From RBG-13-43-22 sp040755035 (GTDB taxonomy: Bacteria; Desulfobacterota; RBG-13-43-22): DNA of 64,000 bases. Numbering within the stretch: the first letter of the stretch is position 1; every line of letters begins with the position of its first letter. Position numbers and translations under genes: made by a program. Location: assembly GCA_040755035.1 (NCBI GenBank), contig JBFMBU010000082.1, positions 1-64,000 on the forward strand, in the 5' to 3' direction. This document shows, one piece after another, positions 47,964 through 57,099 of the stretch. The notes under the pieces were generated by a model that did no database searches, had not been told where the DNA came from, and worked only from the letters and a program-made list of their open reading frames with translations.

Positions 47964-49553
47964 TCATTCTCCCAGAAGCAGCCAGACAGAGGGGAGGATG
48001 TTGAGTTGTGCTTCGAAGGCCCCAATATCCCAGCCACCCCCTTGAGGACGAGAGCGGCCGGTATTGTCCCGGCGCAGGTCGATACCATAACGTGACTGAA
48101 AGTAGGAGAAAGCCGTTTCCTCTACCGGACTGGCCTTTCCAACCGCCAGGCTGGAGGCCTTTATCTGAAAATTTGAACCTGGTGTCCGAAAGGTTTTATC
48201 CGCTGCCTCAATTTGCCGGTGAGGTTCGTTGCCGGGATCATAGGAGGACAGGCTGAACAGATTATAATCATGGGTAAATGACGGATCGACCTTCAGGGCC
48301 GGGCAATCATTGTGGGTTGAATTTTTGGAAGAAAAAATATTGTTGGAAACCCTCAAAGGTCCGCCGGCGCCATAGGGTATCCCTACAAACAGATCCGCAT
48401 TATAAACCGTATTGAATAGGGCGCTAAAACCCCCCGAATTTCGGTATCCCAAGGCCCCGGCATTATAATTGCTGCAGGCGCCGTCAGGGTATTCCACGTT
48501 ATAGATTACGTTCCCGATAGCATACCAGGGGCCTCCTCCTCCCGCCGCAGCGCCGACAATATGGATTCCTACATTGCAGTCTTTTATGGTATTGGAGATA
48601 AACCAAATTTGTTTGGCATCATACTGACCCCCCAGCCCCATTCCCCGGCTATAGGTTGACGCGGTCTTCATATGATAAACCAGGTTTTGGGAAAAAATTA
48701 CATCCGAGGCGTTTTTGGTCCAAAAACCGCACTGGTAATTTTCGTAGGCTGTGTTTCTTCCCAAATAAATTCTATTAATCTGCTCCGGCGTATTGTTGTA
48801 GTCCCCTACCTGGACGCCGTCGCCGTGGCAATGATAAAAGGAAGAATCGACAATCCAGACATCGGCCGCCGGGGCAAAGACCTTGATTCCATGACGATCA
48901 ATATCATTGGCACCCGTATATTGCCAGTTTCCCATTTGGGAAACGGTATTGTTGTAGTAAACAATAAAGGAGCCATTGATGCCGAACCCGGCCCCGTTGG
49001 CCGTGTCAAAGGGGTTGGCGTAGAGGCAATTACGGAGGAACAGGTGGTTTCCCGAAAGGAGGACTCCATCCCGTGAATTGTAATTCCAGCTTAGATTGTC
49101 CAGGATGATATAAGCACCGGTGATGGTCCAATAATTGGTCAGAACCGGTTTGTTGTCCGGGTCATATCCCATGATCCAAATCGGGTTTTCGGAAGTAGCG
49201 CTCCAGGCAACATTTTTTGACCCGGATATAATCCCGTTAAGCACGATTATTGAACCGGCCGCCGGGGAGGAGGGCAGGGAACAACGGGGTGCGCTCGGGT
49301 AACCATGGGTTCTGGCATCCGAACATCCCGAAGGATCCACGAAATAAAGACCGGACTGTTCGGAGGTCCAGGGATTGGGCAAAGGAGGGCGGGAGAGGTT
49401 TAATTCCGAAGGCCAGCCGGGCTTCGGGATGCCAAGGGGAGGCTGCCAGGGATCAGCACAGGCCTTTTCCAAGGATAGCAAGCCTTCCATAACGAGTAAT
49501 AGACCGATCATTCCAAGGCTGAAAAATAAACGCAGGGTCCTGCCCAAGGTCAT
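47964..49553 (-). CDS. Secreted right-handed parallel beta-helix protein
   Basis: A 529-residue exported protein with signal peptide FFSLGMIGLLLVMEGLLSLE and no catalytic signature. The repeats YIILDNLSWNYNSRDGVLLS, VWIVDSSFYHCHGDGVQVGD and VGIHIVGAAAGGGG carry the coils of a pectate-lyase-like beta-helix. The C-terminal RDNTGRSRPQGGGWDIGAFE is the choice-of-anchor Q type ending. It may degrade or bind a surface polysaccharide. No glycan gene is adjacent. Confidence 0.82.
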   Translation of the reverse strand: MTLGRTLRLFFSLGMIGLLLVMEGLLSLEKACADPWQPPLGIPKPGWPSELNLSRPPLPNPWTSEQSGLYFVDPSGCSDARTHGYPSAPRCSLPSSPAAGSIIVLNGIISGSKNVAWSATSENPIWIMGYDPDNKPVLTNYWTITGAYIILDNLSWNYNSRDGVLLSGNHLFLRNCLYANPFDTANGAGFGINGSFIVYYNNTVSQMGNWQYTGANDIDRHGIKVFAPAADVWIVDSSFYHCHGDGVQVGDYNNTPEQINRIYLGRNTAYENYQCGFWTKNASDVIFSQNLVYHMKTASTYSRGMGLGGQYDAKQIWFISNTIKDCNVGIHIVGAAAGGGGPWYAIGNVIYNVEYPDGACSNYNAGALGYRNSGGFSALFNTVYNADLFVGIPYGAGGPLRVSNNIFSSKNSTHNDCPALKVDPSFTHDYNLFSLSSYDPGNEPHRQIEAADKTFRTPGSNFQIKASSLAVGKASPVEETAFSYFQSRYGIDLRRDNTGRSRPQGGGWDIGAFEAQLNILPSVWLLLGE

Positions 49554-49904
49554 GGCCGAATTCCTCCTGGTTCGGATATTTTTCTTCTTGCGAAAGGCCG
49601 CTTCAAATCGTCCCCCGCTATACAGCGAATGGTTGAATAATATCCATGAAAAAGGGAAAAGCAGAAGAAAAGATTGATAAGGCTTTTAGAGACAAGTAGA
49701 GTATATAAAAGGTGATGGATCCGGTCAAGGTGAAAAATAGGATAAACAGAAAATTCCTCGGCCAAATAGCGCGCCTTTAAACGATATGGTCTTTTTTATG
49801 ATGATGTGCTATTTTTCTGAGCAAGAAGGGAAACAACGGCAGCACTCGCTCTTAAAGGACCGCCTCTTTCAGGAATCCCTAACTACCCTAAGAATGGTTT
49901 ATTA
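49554..49904. other. Intergenic region between beta-helix and cysteine-desulfurase-like genes
   Basis: This 351-bp spacer separates two divergently transcribed genes. It has no repeat copy, no long hairpin and no recognisable promoter pair on either strand; nothing beyond the presumed start regions can be supported. Confidence 0.4.
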
Positions 49905-51050
49905 ATGACCCTGTATCTGGATAATGCCGCCTCGTCACATCCGAAACCGGAAACCGTTTATCAAGCGGTGAATGAAGCCCTCCGGAACATCGGGGCCAAT
50001 CCGGGACGGTCCGGTCATCGCCTGGCCGTTAAGGCCGATCAGGTCATCGCCCGGACCCGCAAGACCTTGGCCCGCCTCTTCGATATCGAGGACTCGAGGC
50101 GGATTGTCTTTACGGCCAATGCCACCGAGGCCATTAATCTGGGTTTGAAAGGCCTGCTCAAAACCGGGGACCATGTCATTACTTCCTCTATGGAACACAA
50201 TTCGGTGGTCCGACCTCTTAGGTTTCTGGAGACTCAGGGGGTTGAGGTTACGTTTGTTCTCTGTTCTTCTCTGGGATTGATTGAAGTCGAAGAAATTGAA
50301 AAGGCCGTTAGAAAAAACACCCGATTGATTGTTCTAACTCACGCTTCCAATGTAACCGGAGGGCTCATGCCCATTGAAGAAGTGGCTGCCTTATCCCGGA
50401 GACAGGGGCTCCTGTTCATGGTGGATGCGGCCCAGACCGCCGGCCTGGTCCCCCTTTCCGTAAACAGGATGGGGATAGACCTTCTTGCCGCTCCGGGCCA
50501 TAAGGGATTACTGGGTCCTCAAGGCACGGGGTTCCTTTATATCGGACCCAATATTTTCCTTCGTCCCCTGAAGGAAGGCGGGACCGGAAGTCAATCGGAA
50601 CTGGAGACCCAGCCGGATTTTCTGCCCGACCGGATGGAATCAGGAACCCTGAATACCCCGGGCCTGGCCGGACTGGGAGCCGGGGTGGAATTTATCCTTA
50701 GCCAGGGCGTCGAAAAAATCCGGGAAAAGGAAATCACCCTGAGCAGAATGGTTTGGGAGGAACTGAACAAGAACCCTAAAGTTCAACTCTACGGTCCGGA
50801 AAGGGCTGAAGAGAGGACCTCTCCCCTTTCCTTCAATATCCGGGGACTGAACCCAAGCGCAGCGGCTTCCATCCTGGACACGGCCTATGACATCGCCGTC
50901 CGGGCCGGTCTGCACTGCGCCGCTCTGGCCCACCGCACCCTGGGGACACTCCCGGAAGGCACCATCCGCGTCAGCCCGGGTTTTTTTAATTCGGAAGAGG
51001 ATATTGAATTTTTCCTTGAGGCACTTACAGCGATCTGTAAAAAAGTGTAA
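49905..51050 (+). CDS. Class V aminotransferase fold, cysteine-desulfurase-like (SufS/CsdA type)
   Basis: A 381-residue PLP enzyme. LYLDNAASSHPKPETVYQAV starts the fold, H98 in SSMEHNSVVRP stacks on PLP, FMVDAAQTAGLVPLS contains the PLP-N1 Asp, and K200 in APGHKGLLGPQGTGF forms the Schiff base. C338 in RAGLHCAALAHRTLGT matches the catalytic Cys of group II desulfurases. The reaction would be cysteine to alanine plus enzyme persulfide. No suf or isc genes are adjacent, so a specialised sulfur-transfer role is likely. Confidence 0.88.
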   Translation: MTLYLDNAASSHPKPETVYQAVNEALRNIGANPGRSGHRLAVKADQVIARTRKTLARLFDIEDSRRIVFTANATEAINLGLKGLLKTGDHVITSSMEHNSVVRPLRFLETQGVEVTFVLCSSLGLIEVEEIEKAVRKNTRLIVLTHASNVTGGLMPIEEVAALSRRQGLLFMVDAAQTAGLVPLSVNRMGIDLLAAPGHKGLLGPQGTGFLYIGPNIFLRPLKEGGTGSQSELETQPDFLPDRMESGTLNTPGLAGLGAGVEFILSQGVEKIREKEITLSRMVWEELNKNPKVQLYGPERAEERTSPLSFNIRGLNPSAAASILDTAYDIAVRAGLHCAALAHRTLGTLPEGTIRVSPGFFNSEEDIEFFLEALTAICKKV

Positions 51051-51201
51051 TTCCTTTGACCGGAATGCTTATCTGCCGCTTGACGGTTGCGAACATCTCA
51101 CGAAAAAAAGCGTCAGCAGTAGATCTTTTCCCAGCGCCTCCCGTAGGGCGATGGTAAGCTCCAATAAAAATCTGCTTCTGTTTTCCAGGCTTCCTCCATA
51201 C

Positions 51202-52470
51202 TTATCGGTTCTTTGGTTGGCTAAAGGCGAAACCCAGGGTGCCGACAAGGCCGAATATAAAGGCCGTGATCAGATTGACCTGAGGGCTGATTTGCCACAG
51301 GAAAGCCCCGCCCAGGGCGGCCAGGGAAACCACCATATCCCGGATCAGGTAATAAAGACCGAACATGCCGGCCTTGCAGTGATCCGGACACAAGTCCATG
51401 ATCAGGGACTTGCGGGTGGGCTCTCCGAATTCCTTCAGCCCGCGAAGGATGAAGGCGACCACCAGCCACTCGAAGGAACGGCTGAAGAGCAGCATCAGGG
51501 GAAAGAAGGTGAAGAAGACAAAGGTGATCAGGACAAAGGGTTTCTTCTCCGTCCGGTCAGCCAGATAAGCCACCGGGATATAGATCAATACCGCTGTGGC
51601 CATTTCGATGGAGGTCAGAAGACCGAACTGAACGGCCGACACCGGTTCGTTGATGGTTTTCATGGCCCAGATTACCACAAAGGCATAGGGGATCTGCTCG
51701 CAAAAACGGATCAGGATATCGGTGATGAGAAGGTTTCTCATGGCCGGGGTCATCAGGCGATAGAGTTTGACCGGGTTCTTTTCCGGTTTTAATTCGCAGG
51801 TCTCTTCGGAAGAGGCCTTATCCGGATGGTCGCTTTCAATCATTCGCTGTTGCAGCCATAAAGCGACCAGAGACATGACGAGGGCGGCCACAAAGGCAAG
51901 CCTCACCCCGTTTTTTTCACCCCAGACCCCGATAAAAAGGCCTCCTGCTAAGGGACCCAGGGCCATAGGGATGCGGCGTACCAGGGAATGCATGGTCACC
52001 CCCATGGTCCGTTTGTTTTGGGGGAGCACTTTATAGATCAGGTTCATAGTGGCCGGCAGGGAAATGGCCGACCAGGAGATAAACAGCACAGCCCCGGCCA
52101 AAACCGCCTTCCAGGAGGGAATGGCGATGACCAGGCCAAACCCGATCATGGCCACCAGATTGAAAACGAACAGGGACCTTTTGGTTCCGATGCGGTCGGC
52201 CAGATAACCGCCCGGAAAACTGTAAAGGGCAGAGAGCAGGTTGTCCATGGCCTGCAGCAGGCCCACGGTCAGGACGCCGCCGCCTAAGGCCAGCAGGTAA
52301 ATAGGCAGGAAGCGCTCGGCCATCCGCTCCCCCATGCCGACCAGTATGACCATAGCCAAAAGACCGATCGTACTCTGCTGCAGGGCCAGAAAGGCGGCAA
52401 CTCCGCCAAGGCGTTTATTTATAGTGGATGTAGGTTTCATTAAATTTATTTTTGGGAACGGGTTATCCAT
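51202..52470 (-). CDS. MFS transporter
   Basis: A ~422-residue protein with twelve hydrophobic helices and the MFS loop FPGGYLADRIGTKRSLFVFN between helices 2 and 3, repeated less well as YIPVAYLADRTEKKPFVLIT in the second half. It resembles drug or metabolite exporters. The start is placed at ATG 52470 (MDNPFPK); an in-frame start at 52521 and an internal ATG are also possible. It is convergent with the cysteine-desulfurase-like gene and divergent from plsY. Confidence 0.8.
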   Translation of the reverse strand: MDNPFPKINLMKPTSTINKRLGGVAAFLALQQSTIGLLAMVILVGMGERMAERFLPIYLLALGGGVLTVGLLQAMDNLLSALYSFPGGYLADRIGTKRSLFVFNLVAMIGFGLVIAIPSWKAVLAGAVLFISWSAISLPATMNLIYKVLPQNKRTMGVTMHSLVRRIPMALGPLAGGLFIGVWGEKNGVRLAFVAALVMSLVALWLQQRMIESDHPDKASSEETCELKPEKNPVKLYRLMTPAMRNLLITDILIRFCEQIPYAFVVIWAMKTINEPVSAVQFGLLTSIEMATAVLIYIPVAYLADRTEKKPFVLITFVFFTFFPLMLLFSRSFEWLVVAFILRGLKEFGEPTRKSLIMDLCPDHCKAGMFGLYYLIRDMVVSLAALGGAFLWQISPQVNLITAFIFGLVGTLGFAFSQPKNR

Positions 52471-52648
52471 TTCATAGAATTTCTCCTTATCATCGGGTTT
52501 GCAAGCCATGAAGCATCTCAAAGATTTTAATGCCTTTTCCCAAGATTACTCCAGTGATCATAATAGTAATGCCTGTTCACCCTTTTGCCAAGGGCTTTTT
52601 CTCTGATCGGATATTGACAACGAGACTATTTTTTGATTGAATGGCAAC

Positions 52649-53275
52649 ATGAGTGACGTAATCCAACCCATACTACTCATCATCCTGTCCTATCTATTCG
52701 GATCCATTTCCACCGGGGTGGTGCTTTCCAAGATTTTCGGCAAAGGGGACTTGCAGGAATCGGGAAGCAAAAATATCGGGGCCACCAATGTCTCCCGTTT
52801 AATGGGTCTTAAGTGGGGGATCCTGACCCTGGCCGGTGATACGCTAAAGGGGATCTTGGTTATTTGGATCGGTTGGCGGTTTTTCGGAGCAGGATCGGAT
52901 TCAGCCTTTCTAATCATCGCTCTCATGGGCCTGGCCGTATTTTTAGGTCATCTCTTCCCAATTTTTCTTCGATTTAAAGGCGGGAAGGGGGTTGCCACAG
53001 CCCTGGGGATTTTTCTTCTCCTGGGACCTAAGGCCATTCTGATCGCTTTACCCATTTTTATCGTCGTAGTTATTTTAGGAAAATATGTTTCCCTGGGGTC
53101 CCTAATTGCCGCCGCTTCCTTCCCCTTGGTCATGCTCTTTTTCCATTATCATTTTTATTACGTCCTTCTGGCGGCTGTGGTGGCCCTCGCCGTCATCCTC
53201 AAACATAAAACCAATATCTTCAGATTGCTCCGTGGGGAAGAAAAGCCCTGGCGCAGCAAGGAAAAAGCCGTTTAA
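52649..53275 (+). CDS. plsY: Glycerol-3-phosphate acyltransferase PlsY
   Basis: A 208-residue membrane protein with the three PlsY motifs: YLFGSISTGVVLSKIF, SGSKNIGATNVSRLMG and LRFKGGKGVATALGIFL. It transfers the acyl group of acyl-phosphate to glycerol-3-phosphate, the first committed step of phospholipid synthesis. ATG 52649 is preferred over the upstream ATG 52637. The protein ends at 53275, and the accessory island starts immediately after it. Confidence 0.94.
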   Translation: MSDVIQPILLIILSYLFGSISTGVVLSKIFGKGDLQESGSKNIGATNVSRLMGLKWGILTLAGDTLKGILVIWIGWRFFGAGSDSAFLIIALMGLAVFLGHLFPIFLRFKGGKGVATALGIFLLLGPKAILIALPIFIVVVILGKYVSLGSLIAAASFPLVMLFFHYHFYYVLLAAVVALAVILKHKTNIFRLLRGEEKPWRSKEKAV

Positions 53276-53415
53276 ATTTGATCGCAAACCTACTCTTTGG
53301 GTAATCGCGCATAAAATCCCGCAGTTCTCGATTACTGGTAGGTACATAGCCCGTTGCTCTGCCGGACCCTGTGCAAATGAGCAAACCCATCGATCTTTTC
53401 CCCTTAGTTACCACT

Positions 53416-53510
53416 TTTGTTAGTTTGGTTTATTAATAATTTCTAACAAAGACCAATTTACATTAATTCCAAATAATTAAAATCAAGTCCTGGGCTTTTT
53501 CATTTGTTAG
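53416..53510. repeat. TTTGTTAG repeats at the left edge of the island
   Basis: TTTGTTAG (53416-53423) and CTAACAAA (53443-53450) form an inverted pair, and TTTGTTAG recurs at 53503-53510. The pattern lies at the change from core to AT-rich DNA and could be a scar of element ends. Confidence 0.35.
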
Positions 53511-53526
53511 AAAACGATTTTTATTG

Positions 53527-54010
53527 TTAATAATCATTCTTCTTTTCTATAGAAACCCATCTCGGTGCTGATCGTGTCCCCAAGTTATGGATAACTCTTT
53601 TGTCTCTCAACTCCATAATTAAGTTGTGGATCAGGGCGTATTTTTGCTCTCCGGTTAAAATTTCGGGTAATTTGTCAAATATAAGATGATTAATCTCTTT
53701 TCTCGAAACAGGCCCATGTTCTCGGATCAATTCCAAAATCAAATCCTTATAATACTTCCGATCAAGACCTCTGGTTCTGATGTGTTGGGCCTGCTTGCCT
53801 ATAACCTTTGCAATTTTTGCGCTGATATATATATTTGGATATCTTCCTTCAACCAGACTGAGTTTTTTCAACCGTTGATGAGCCTCTCGCTCGATTCGGA
53901 TTCCTTTTTGGACCTTGTCCAACGGGATCACCGCCCAGAGATCAAGGTCCGTTCCAAGACATTTCTTGCTATCGTTCTGAAAAGTTATATGGTTTTGGAC
54001 CTATTTATCC
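53527..54010 (-). pseudogene. C-terminal remnant of an AlbA/Schlafen-type ATP-binding protein
   Basis: Reading on the minus strand from about 54010 gives FQNDSKKCLGTDLDLWAVIP and LDKVQKGIRIEREAHQRLKK. It continues with LVEGRYPNIYISAKIAKVIG, DRKYYKDLILELIREHGPVS and a terminal APRWVSIEKKN. This is the distinctive C-terminal half of AlbA_2/AAA_4-type proteins that accompany mobile and defence loci. The N-terminal Schlafen AlbA domain and ATPase are absent because a TAG closes the frame just upstream (about 54011-54013). Confidence 0.65.
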
Positions 54011-54048
54011 TCGGAATTAAATTGGACCATTCGCGCATTAATTGCGCA

Positions 54049-54513
54049 CTAATTGGGCATTCCACCTTTCTGTCTTTGTAAATACCTGACCGATCTTCCC
54101 TTCCCCTCCTTGATAAAAAGCCCCTTTTCAACCAATTCTATAAGATCTTTTAGGGATTGACGGCGGCTTATTTCACATAGCTTTTGATAATCACGGTTCG
54201 TGATATACCCGTGTTGCCTGGTATATTCAAGTCCCTTCTTCTGCCGTTCATTAAATTTTTGTTCTGTTGGCAGTGAAATTATTTTTTCGGGCTTTATAAA
54301 ACGGGCCATAAAGAAACCAGATTCTGAGAAAAATTCCAGCTTAATACCAGTCCCAGCGCAGGCATCTGCCATACGTAAGGTTCCGGTTCCCCAATGCTCG
54401 ATCAATCGTGCCCGATAAAAGGCCAAGGCGATCTTTGGATTGCGAGGGAGCGAAGGGTGTTCTCGATAAAGGCTCTCAACGGAGAGGGTAGGCGGTAAGG
54501 TGCCGGGTTTCAA
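54049..54513 (-). pseudogene. Second AlbA/AAA_4-type protein, C-terminal fragment
   Basis: The fragment reads KPGTLPPTLSVESLYREHPS, LPRNPKIALAFYRARLIEHW and GTGTLRMADACAGTGIKLEF, followed by a winged-helix RQKKGLEYTRQHGYITNRDY and SRRQSLKDLIELVEKGLFIK. It is the C-terminal part of a RecG-like/AlbA-type ATP-binding protein. A TGA lies almost directly upstream of the first conserved residues, so the N-terminal half is missing. It is adjacent to the first fragment but from a different family member. Confidence 0.65.
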
Positions 54514-54569
54514 ACTTCAAGTCCACATTCGATCAGATAGGTTAATAAACTTCTTTAAGAAAAGTGAAG

Positions 54570-55151
54570 TTACCATTTTTTAGCGATTGAAACTGGAAGC
54601 CCTACTCGCATAAAAAATCGAGCAAAAGCTTGGGATAAATGCTCTCTGTAGGGTGGGAGTAATCGAAATCTAGGGACATTTCGTTGTTGAAGCAACGATT
54701 CTAAAAATTGACGTGGAAGGTTAAAGACCTCTCGAAAGTCAACAATTCGAGTTTCGATATTCTGTTTCCCCAATTTGCATTCATTTATCATTGAAAAATT
54801 CCATATAAAGCCATCACAAATGCCATCGCATTGGGCTTTCCATGCTTTATCTGTTGGATTCTGAGTCCGGTTCTTCATTTCTGCTTCCCAGTCCTTCTTA
54901 TATTCCGAGAGTGAAATGTGGGAGCAAAGAATTACATTGGGGACTTTATTCTGTTCAAGATCACAGGCTTGTGTCATAACAACAACATCTGCAATGATCG
55001 ATATAATAGCGTTTGATAGTACCTCTGCTTCTAAGCTGCCTTTCAAAGCCAAATTACCGGCCTCCCAAGTAACAATTGGGCAATTTGCAATAATATCCCC
55101 CTGAGTTAGAGGCCTATCAGCATCTACTATTTCGTACCACTGATTATTCAT
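54570..55151 (-). CDS. Hypothetical protein, third gene of the TIGR04255-linked operon
   Basis: A 193-residue soluble protein with ADRPLTQGDIIANCPIVTWE near the start, ADVVVMTQACDLEQNKVPNV (a buried Cys-Asp) and KAQCDGICDGFIWNFSMINE, then a C-terminal YREHLSQAFARFFMRVG. I recall the PLTQGDI and MTQACDLEQ blocks from proteins found near TIGR04255 genes, but have no function for it. ATG 55151 with AAGGA 6 bases upstream overlaps the upstream gene. The gene is intact and AT-rich like its neighbours. Confidence 0.6.
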   Translation of the reverse strand: MNNQWYEIVDADRPLTQGDIIANCPIVTWEAGNLALKGSLEAEVLSNAIISIIADVVVMTQACDLEQNKVPNVILCSHISLSEYKKDWEAEMKNRTQNPTDKAWKAQCDGICDGFIWNFSMINECKLGKQNIETRIVDFREVFNLPRQFLESLLQQRNVPRFRLLPPYREHLSQAFARFFMRVGLPVSIAKKW

Positions 55152-55650
55152 CAATATCCTTCATTATTCGGCTGCTGATTTCAATAAAAGGCTTCCAGCG
55201 AGGTAAATCATAAGTTTTTAGTGTTATTTTTTTCGAAAATAGCACGGTTCTTTTATGTGGAGGGGTGATGACCCTAAGCTGAGCCTCTGGTTCTGATTCC
55301 TCTGTTTGACAGGTTTGTGAGGAAGGCAAACAAGAAGTTATTGTAACTTGAGATTGTTCAAGCTGTTCTTCTGTGGCTTCGTATATCATATGAGGTCTCA
55401 TTATTATTTCAGAAGGATTAAAACTACTCTCCTTCCCCCAATAATATTTTTCCCGTTTATGGGTTAATGAAAAAGTGGGGGCCAATGCCTTATCTCGATC
55501 TGAAAAAATAACGACAGGTGTGTTCTGTTTATTAGATTCTTCCCTTGAATTCGTTTTTAACAGAATAGGAAGGATAGCAAATGAGGTGGTAGTGGAATTA
55601 AAGTTATATTCTATCTCAGAATAAGAATACATATCTATAATTTCCTCCAT
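55144..55650 (-). CDS. Hypothetical protein, middle gene of the TIGR04255-linked operon
   Basis: A 168-residue protein rich in Ser/Thr/Glu with no signal peptide. Landmarks are MYSYSEIEYNFNSTTTSFAI, SFNPSEIIMRPHMIYEATEE and RTVLFSKKITLKTYDLPRWK. I do not recognise its fold. It overlaps both neighbours (16 bp upstream, 8 bp downstream), so it is translated as part of one unit. The internal ATG at 55632, behind GGAGG, is an alternative start. Confidence 0.5.
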   Translation of the reverse strand: MEEIIDMYSYSEIEYNFNSTTTSFAILPILLKTNSREESNKQNTPVVIFSDRDKALAPTFSLTHKREKYYWGKESSFNPSEIIMRPHMIYEATEEQLEQSQVTITSCLPSSQTCQTEESEPEAQLRVITPPHKRTVLFSKKITLKTYDLPRWKPFIEISSRIMKDIDE

Positions 55651-56456
55651 ATTTTCTTTTGTATCTCTTCACTTGTCAAATCTGCAAATCCACGAACGAT
55701 CCATTCCCTGGCGAGGTCAAACCAGGACCACATTCTTTCAATCGATTTATCCTTTCCAATCCCCCTTACGGTTGATTCCATCATTATAATCGGAACATTA
55801 ACATCCCGTGATACTCCATTGCGGATTTTAATGTGCAACCGTCCCGACTGATTTGGCAGAACAAAAGTAGTATTCCAATTGATTCCCTCTGGTTCTGGGA
55901 GAAAACGACTGTTTCCTTTTCCAATAATATGGTCCGGGAAAACCTTGCCAATTTCTTTTAAAGTCGTCCAAAGTTCATTCTGAGATATATGGTTAACGTA
56001 AGTCATTTCATATTGGAGAGGTTCTATAGGACCTAAATCGTTTTCTTTTAAAAAAGACTGAAAATGCTCCAGACGATCTTTAAATATCGCAATAACCTCA
56101 TGATACCGAGGATATGCATCATCCGGTCGGACCTTCTTCCAATTATGTAGAAACCGGTCCCTTTGTATCTGAATAATTCCTCTGCCGTCCGAATGGATAA
56201 ACCAGATTCGAGGTAACGGTGGTTTGTCACTAAAAGCAAATTGAGCCTCAACTGGTCCTTCAAATCGCTCAATAACCGGAGTTAATGGAGGAACTTCCTG
56301 GCAATTTGGATATTCACTTTTATACTTCTCCCAAATCACACCCAGGTGTGGAGCAAGCAGGGATTCGATTGATTTAAAAAGAACTCCGCAAACCACCTCG
56401 ATGACCGGGGGATTTTCATAACTGGGGAATTCTGTCTTTTTAATATTCATTTTCAT
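55635..56456 (-). CDS. TIGR04255 family protein
   Basis: A 273-residue protein with NPPVIEVVCGVLFKSIESLL, VEAQFAFSDKPPLPRIWFIH, GIIQIQRDRFLHNWKKVRPD, YPRYHEVIAIFKDRLEHFQS, EMTYVNHISQ and RMWSWFDLAREWIVRGFADL. These are the conserved blocks of TIGR04255, a sporadic family of unknown function often seen in accessory islands. It starts a three-gene operon. AT-rich DNA and the island context suggest a horizontally acquired, possibly defensive, unit. Confidence 0.75.
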   Translation of the reverse strand: MKMNIKKTEFPSYENPPVIEVVCGVLFKSIESLLAPHLGVIWEKYKSEYPNCQEVPPLTPVIERFEGPVEAQFAFSDKPPLPRIWFIHSDGRGIIQIQRDRFLHNWKKVRPDDAYPRYHEVIAIFKDRLEHFQSFLKENDLGPIEPLQYEMTYVNHISQNELWTTLKEIGKVFPDHIIGKGNSRFLPEPEGINWNTTFVLPNQSGRLHIKIRNGVSRDVNVPIIMMESTVRGIGKDKSIERMWSWFDLAREWIVRGFADLTSEEIQKKIWRKL

Positions 56457-56589
56457 TTTCCTTAAAGACTTAACCGGCGTTTATCAATTATATTATACTT
56501 TTTCCCTCCAAATATATATATAAATTTAGTCACTACCCTCTCATTTTCAACTCTAAGTTTAAAAATCTACAATTATAACGCCACAATAT

Positions 56590-56907
56590 TTAAGTTTTAT
56601 TAGAATATTCAATTAGTTTTATTTCATCAGAAGTTAAGTTATAAAGATCATAGACCAGCCGGTTGATTTCGGTTTCGAGCTGAGGAACAGAGGGGCTGTC
56701 GGGATCGGCCAGGATAGTCTGGACGAGTTTGATGATTGGGGCTTTTTGCTTTTCTGATGCAGGGAAAACAGGAACACCTCCCACATACATGGGTTTATAT
56801 TGCAGGAACCCACCGGAACGGGTGGCAGCCTGAAGGCTGATCCACCATTTGCAAAGAAGTGAGTTTGAAACGGTTAAGAGGTAACGATCCTTTGTCGGGA
56901 TGATATT
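56590..56907 (-). pseudogene. 3' remnant of a TaqI/Eco57I-type restriction-methylation gene, copy A
   Basis: On the minus strand from about 56907 the frame reads IIPTKDRYLLTVSNSLLCKW, AATRSGGFLQYKPMYVGG, then FPASEKQKAPIIKLVQTILA and LETEINRLVYDLYNLTSDEI. This is the end of a TaqI-like specificity domain and the C-terminal helix of type IIG/Eco57I-like enzymes. A TGA closes the frame just upstream. Near-identical DNA recurs at 58063-58245 (copy B). Confidence 0.65.
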
Positions 56908-56919
56908 TGCTCACAATCG

Positions 56920-57099
56920 TTACGAATGAAGGGACGAAGTTTCACACCATTCCCCGGCAGTAGAAACTTCTTTGAACTCCCTTTTTTTTATATAAGGAGC
57001 AATTTCTTCCTGGAGTTTTTGAAAGCTTTTCTTTGCCTCATCAAAACGAATTTGTTTATTTTTTTCAATTTGATTTTTAGATTCTATTTTATCATTCAT
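56920..57099 (-). CDS. 59-residue coupled protein of the SDH protease operon
   Basis: This short gene starts with ATG 57099-57097, overlapping the protease stop as ATGA, and ends at TAA 56920-56922. The protein is charged and helical: MNDKIESKNQIEKNKQIRFD, then EAKKSFQKLQEEIAPYIKKR and EFKEVSTAGEWCETSS. The middle would form an amphipathic helix or coiled coil. The coupling and the EIAPYIKKRE-STAG-W pattern suggest a conserved partner or regulator of the protease. Its function is unknown. Confidence 0.6.
   Translation of the reverse strand: MNDKIESKNQIEKNKQIRFDEAKKSFQKLQEEIAPYIKKREFKEVSTAGEWCETSSLHS

Noticed and set aside
50887..51792. 301-codon plus-strand frame
   Set aside because: Overlaps the end of the desulfurase-like gene and the antisense of the MFS gene; no domain.
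53220..53414. Minus-strand 64-codon frame after plsY
   Set aside because: Overlaps the plsY end in antisense and has no recognisable family; it may hide a short remnant but cannot be supported.
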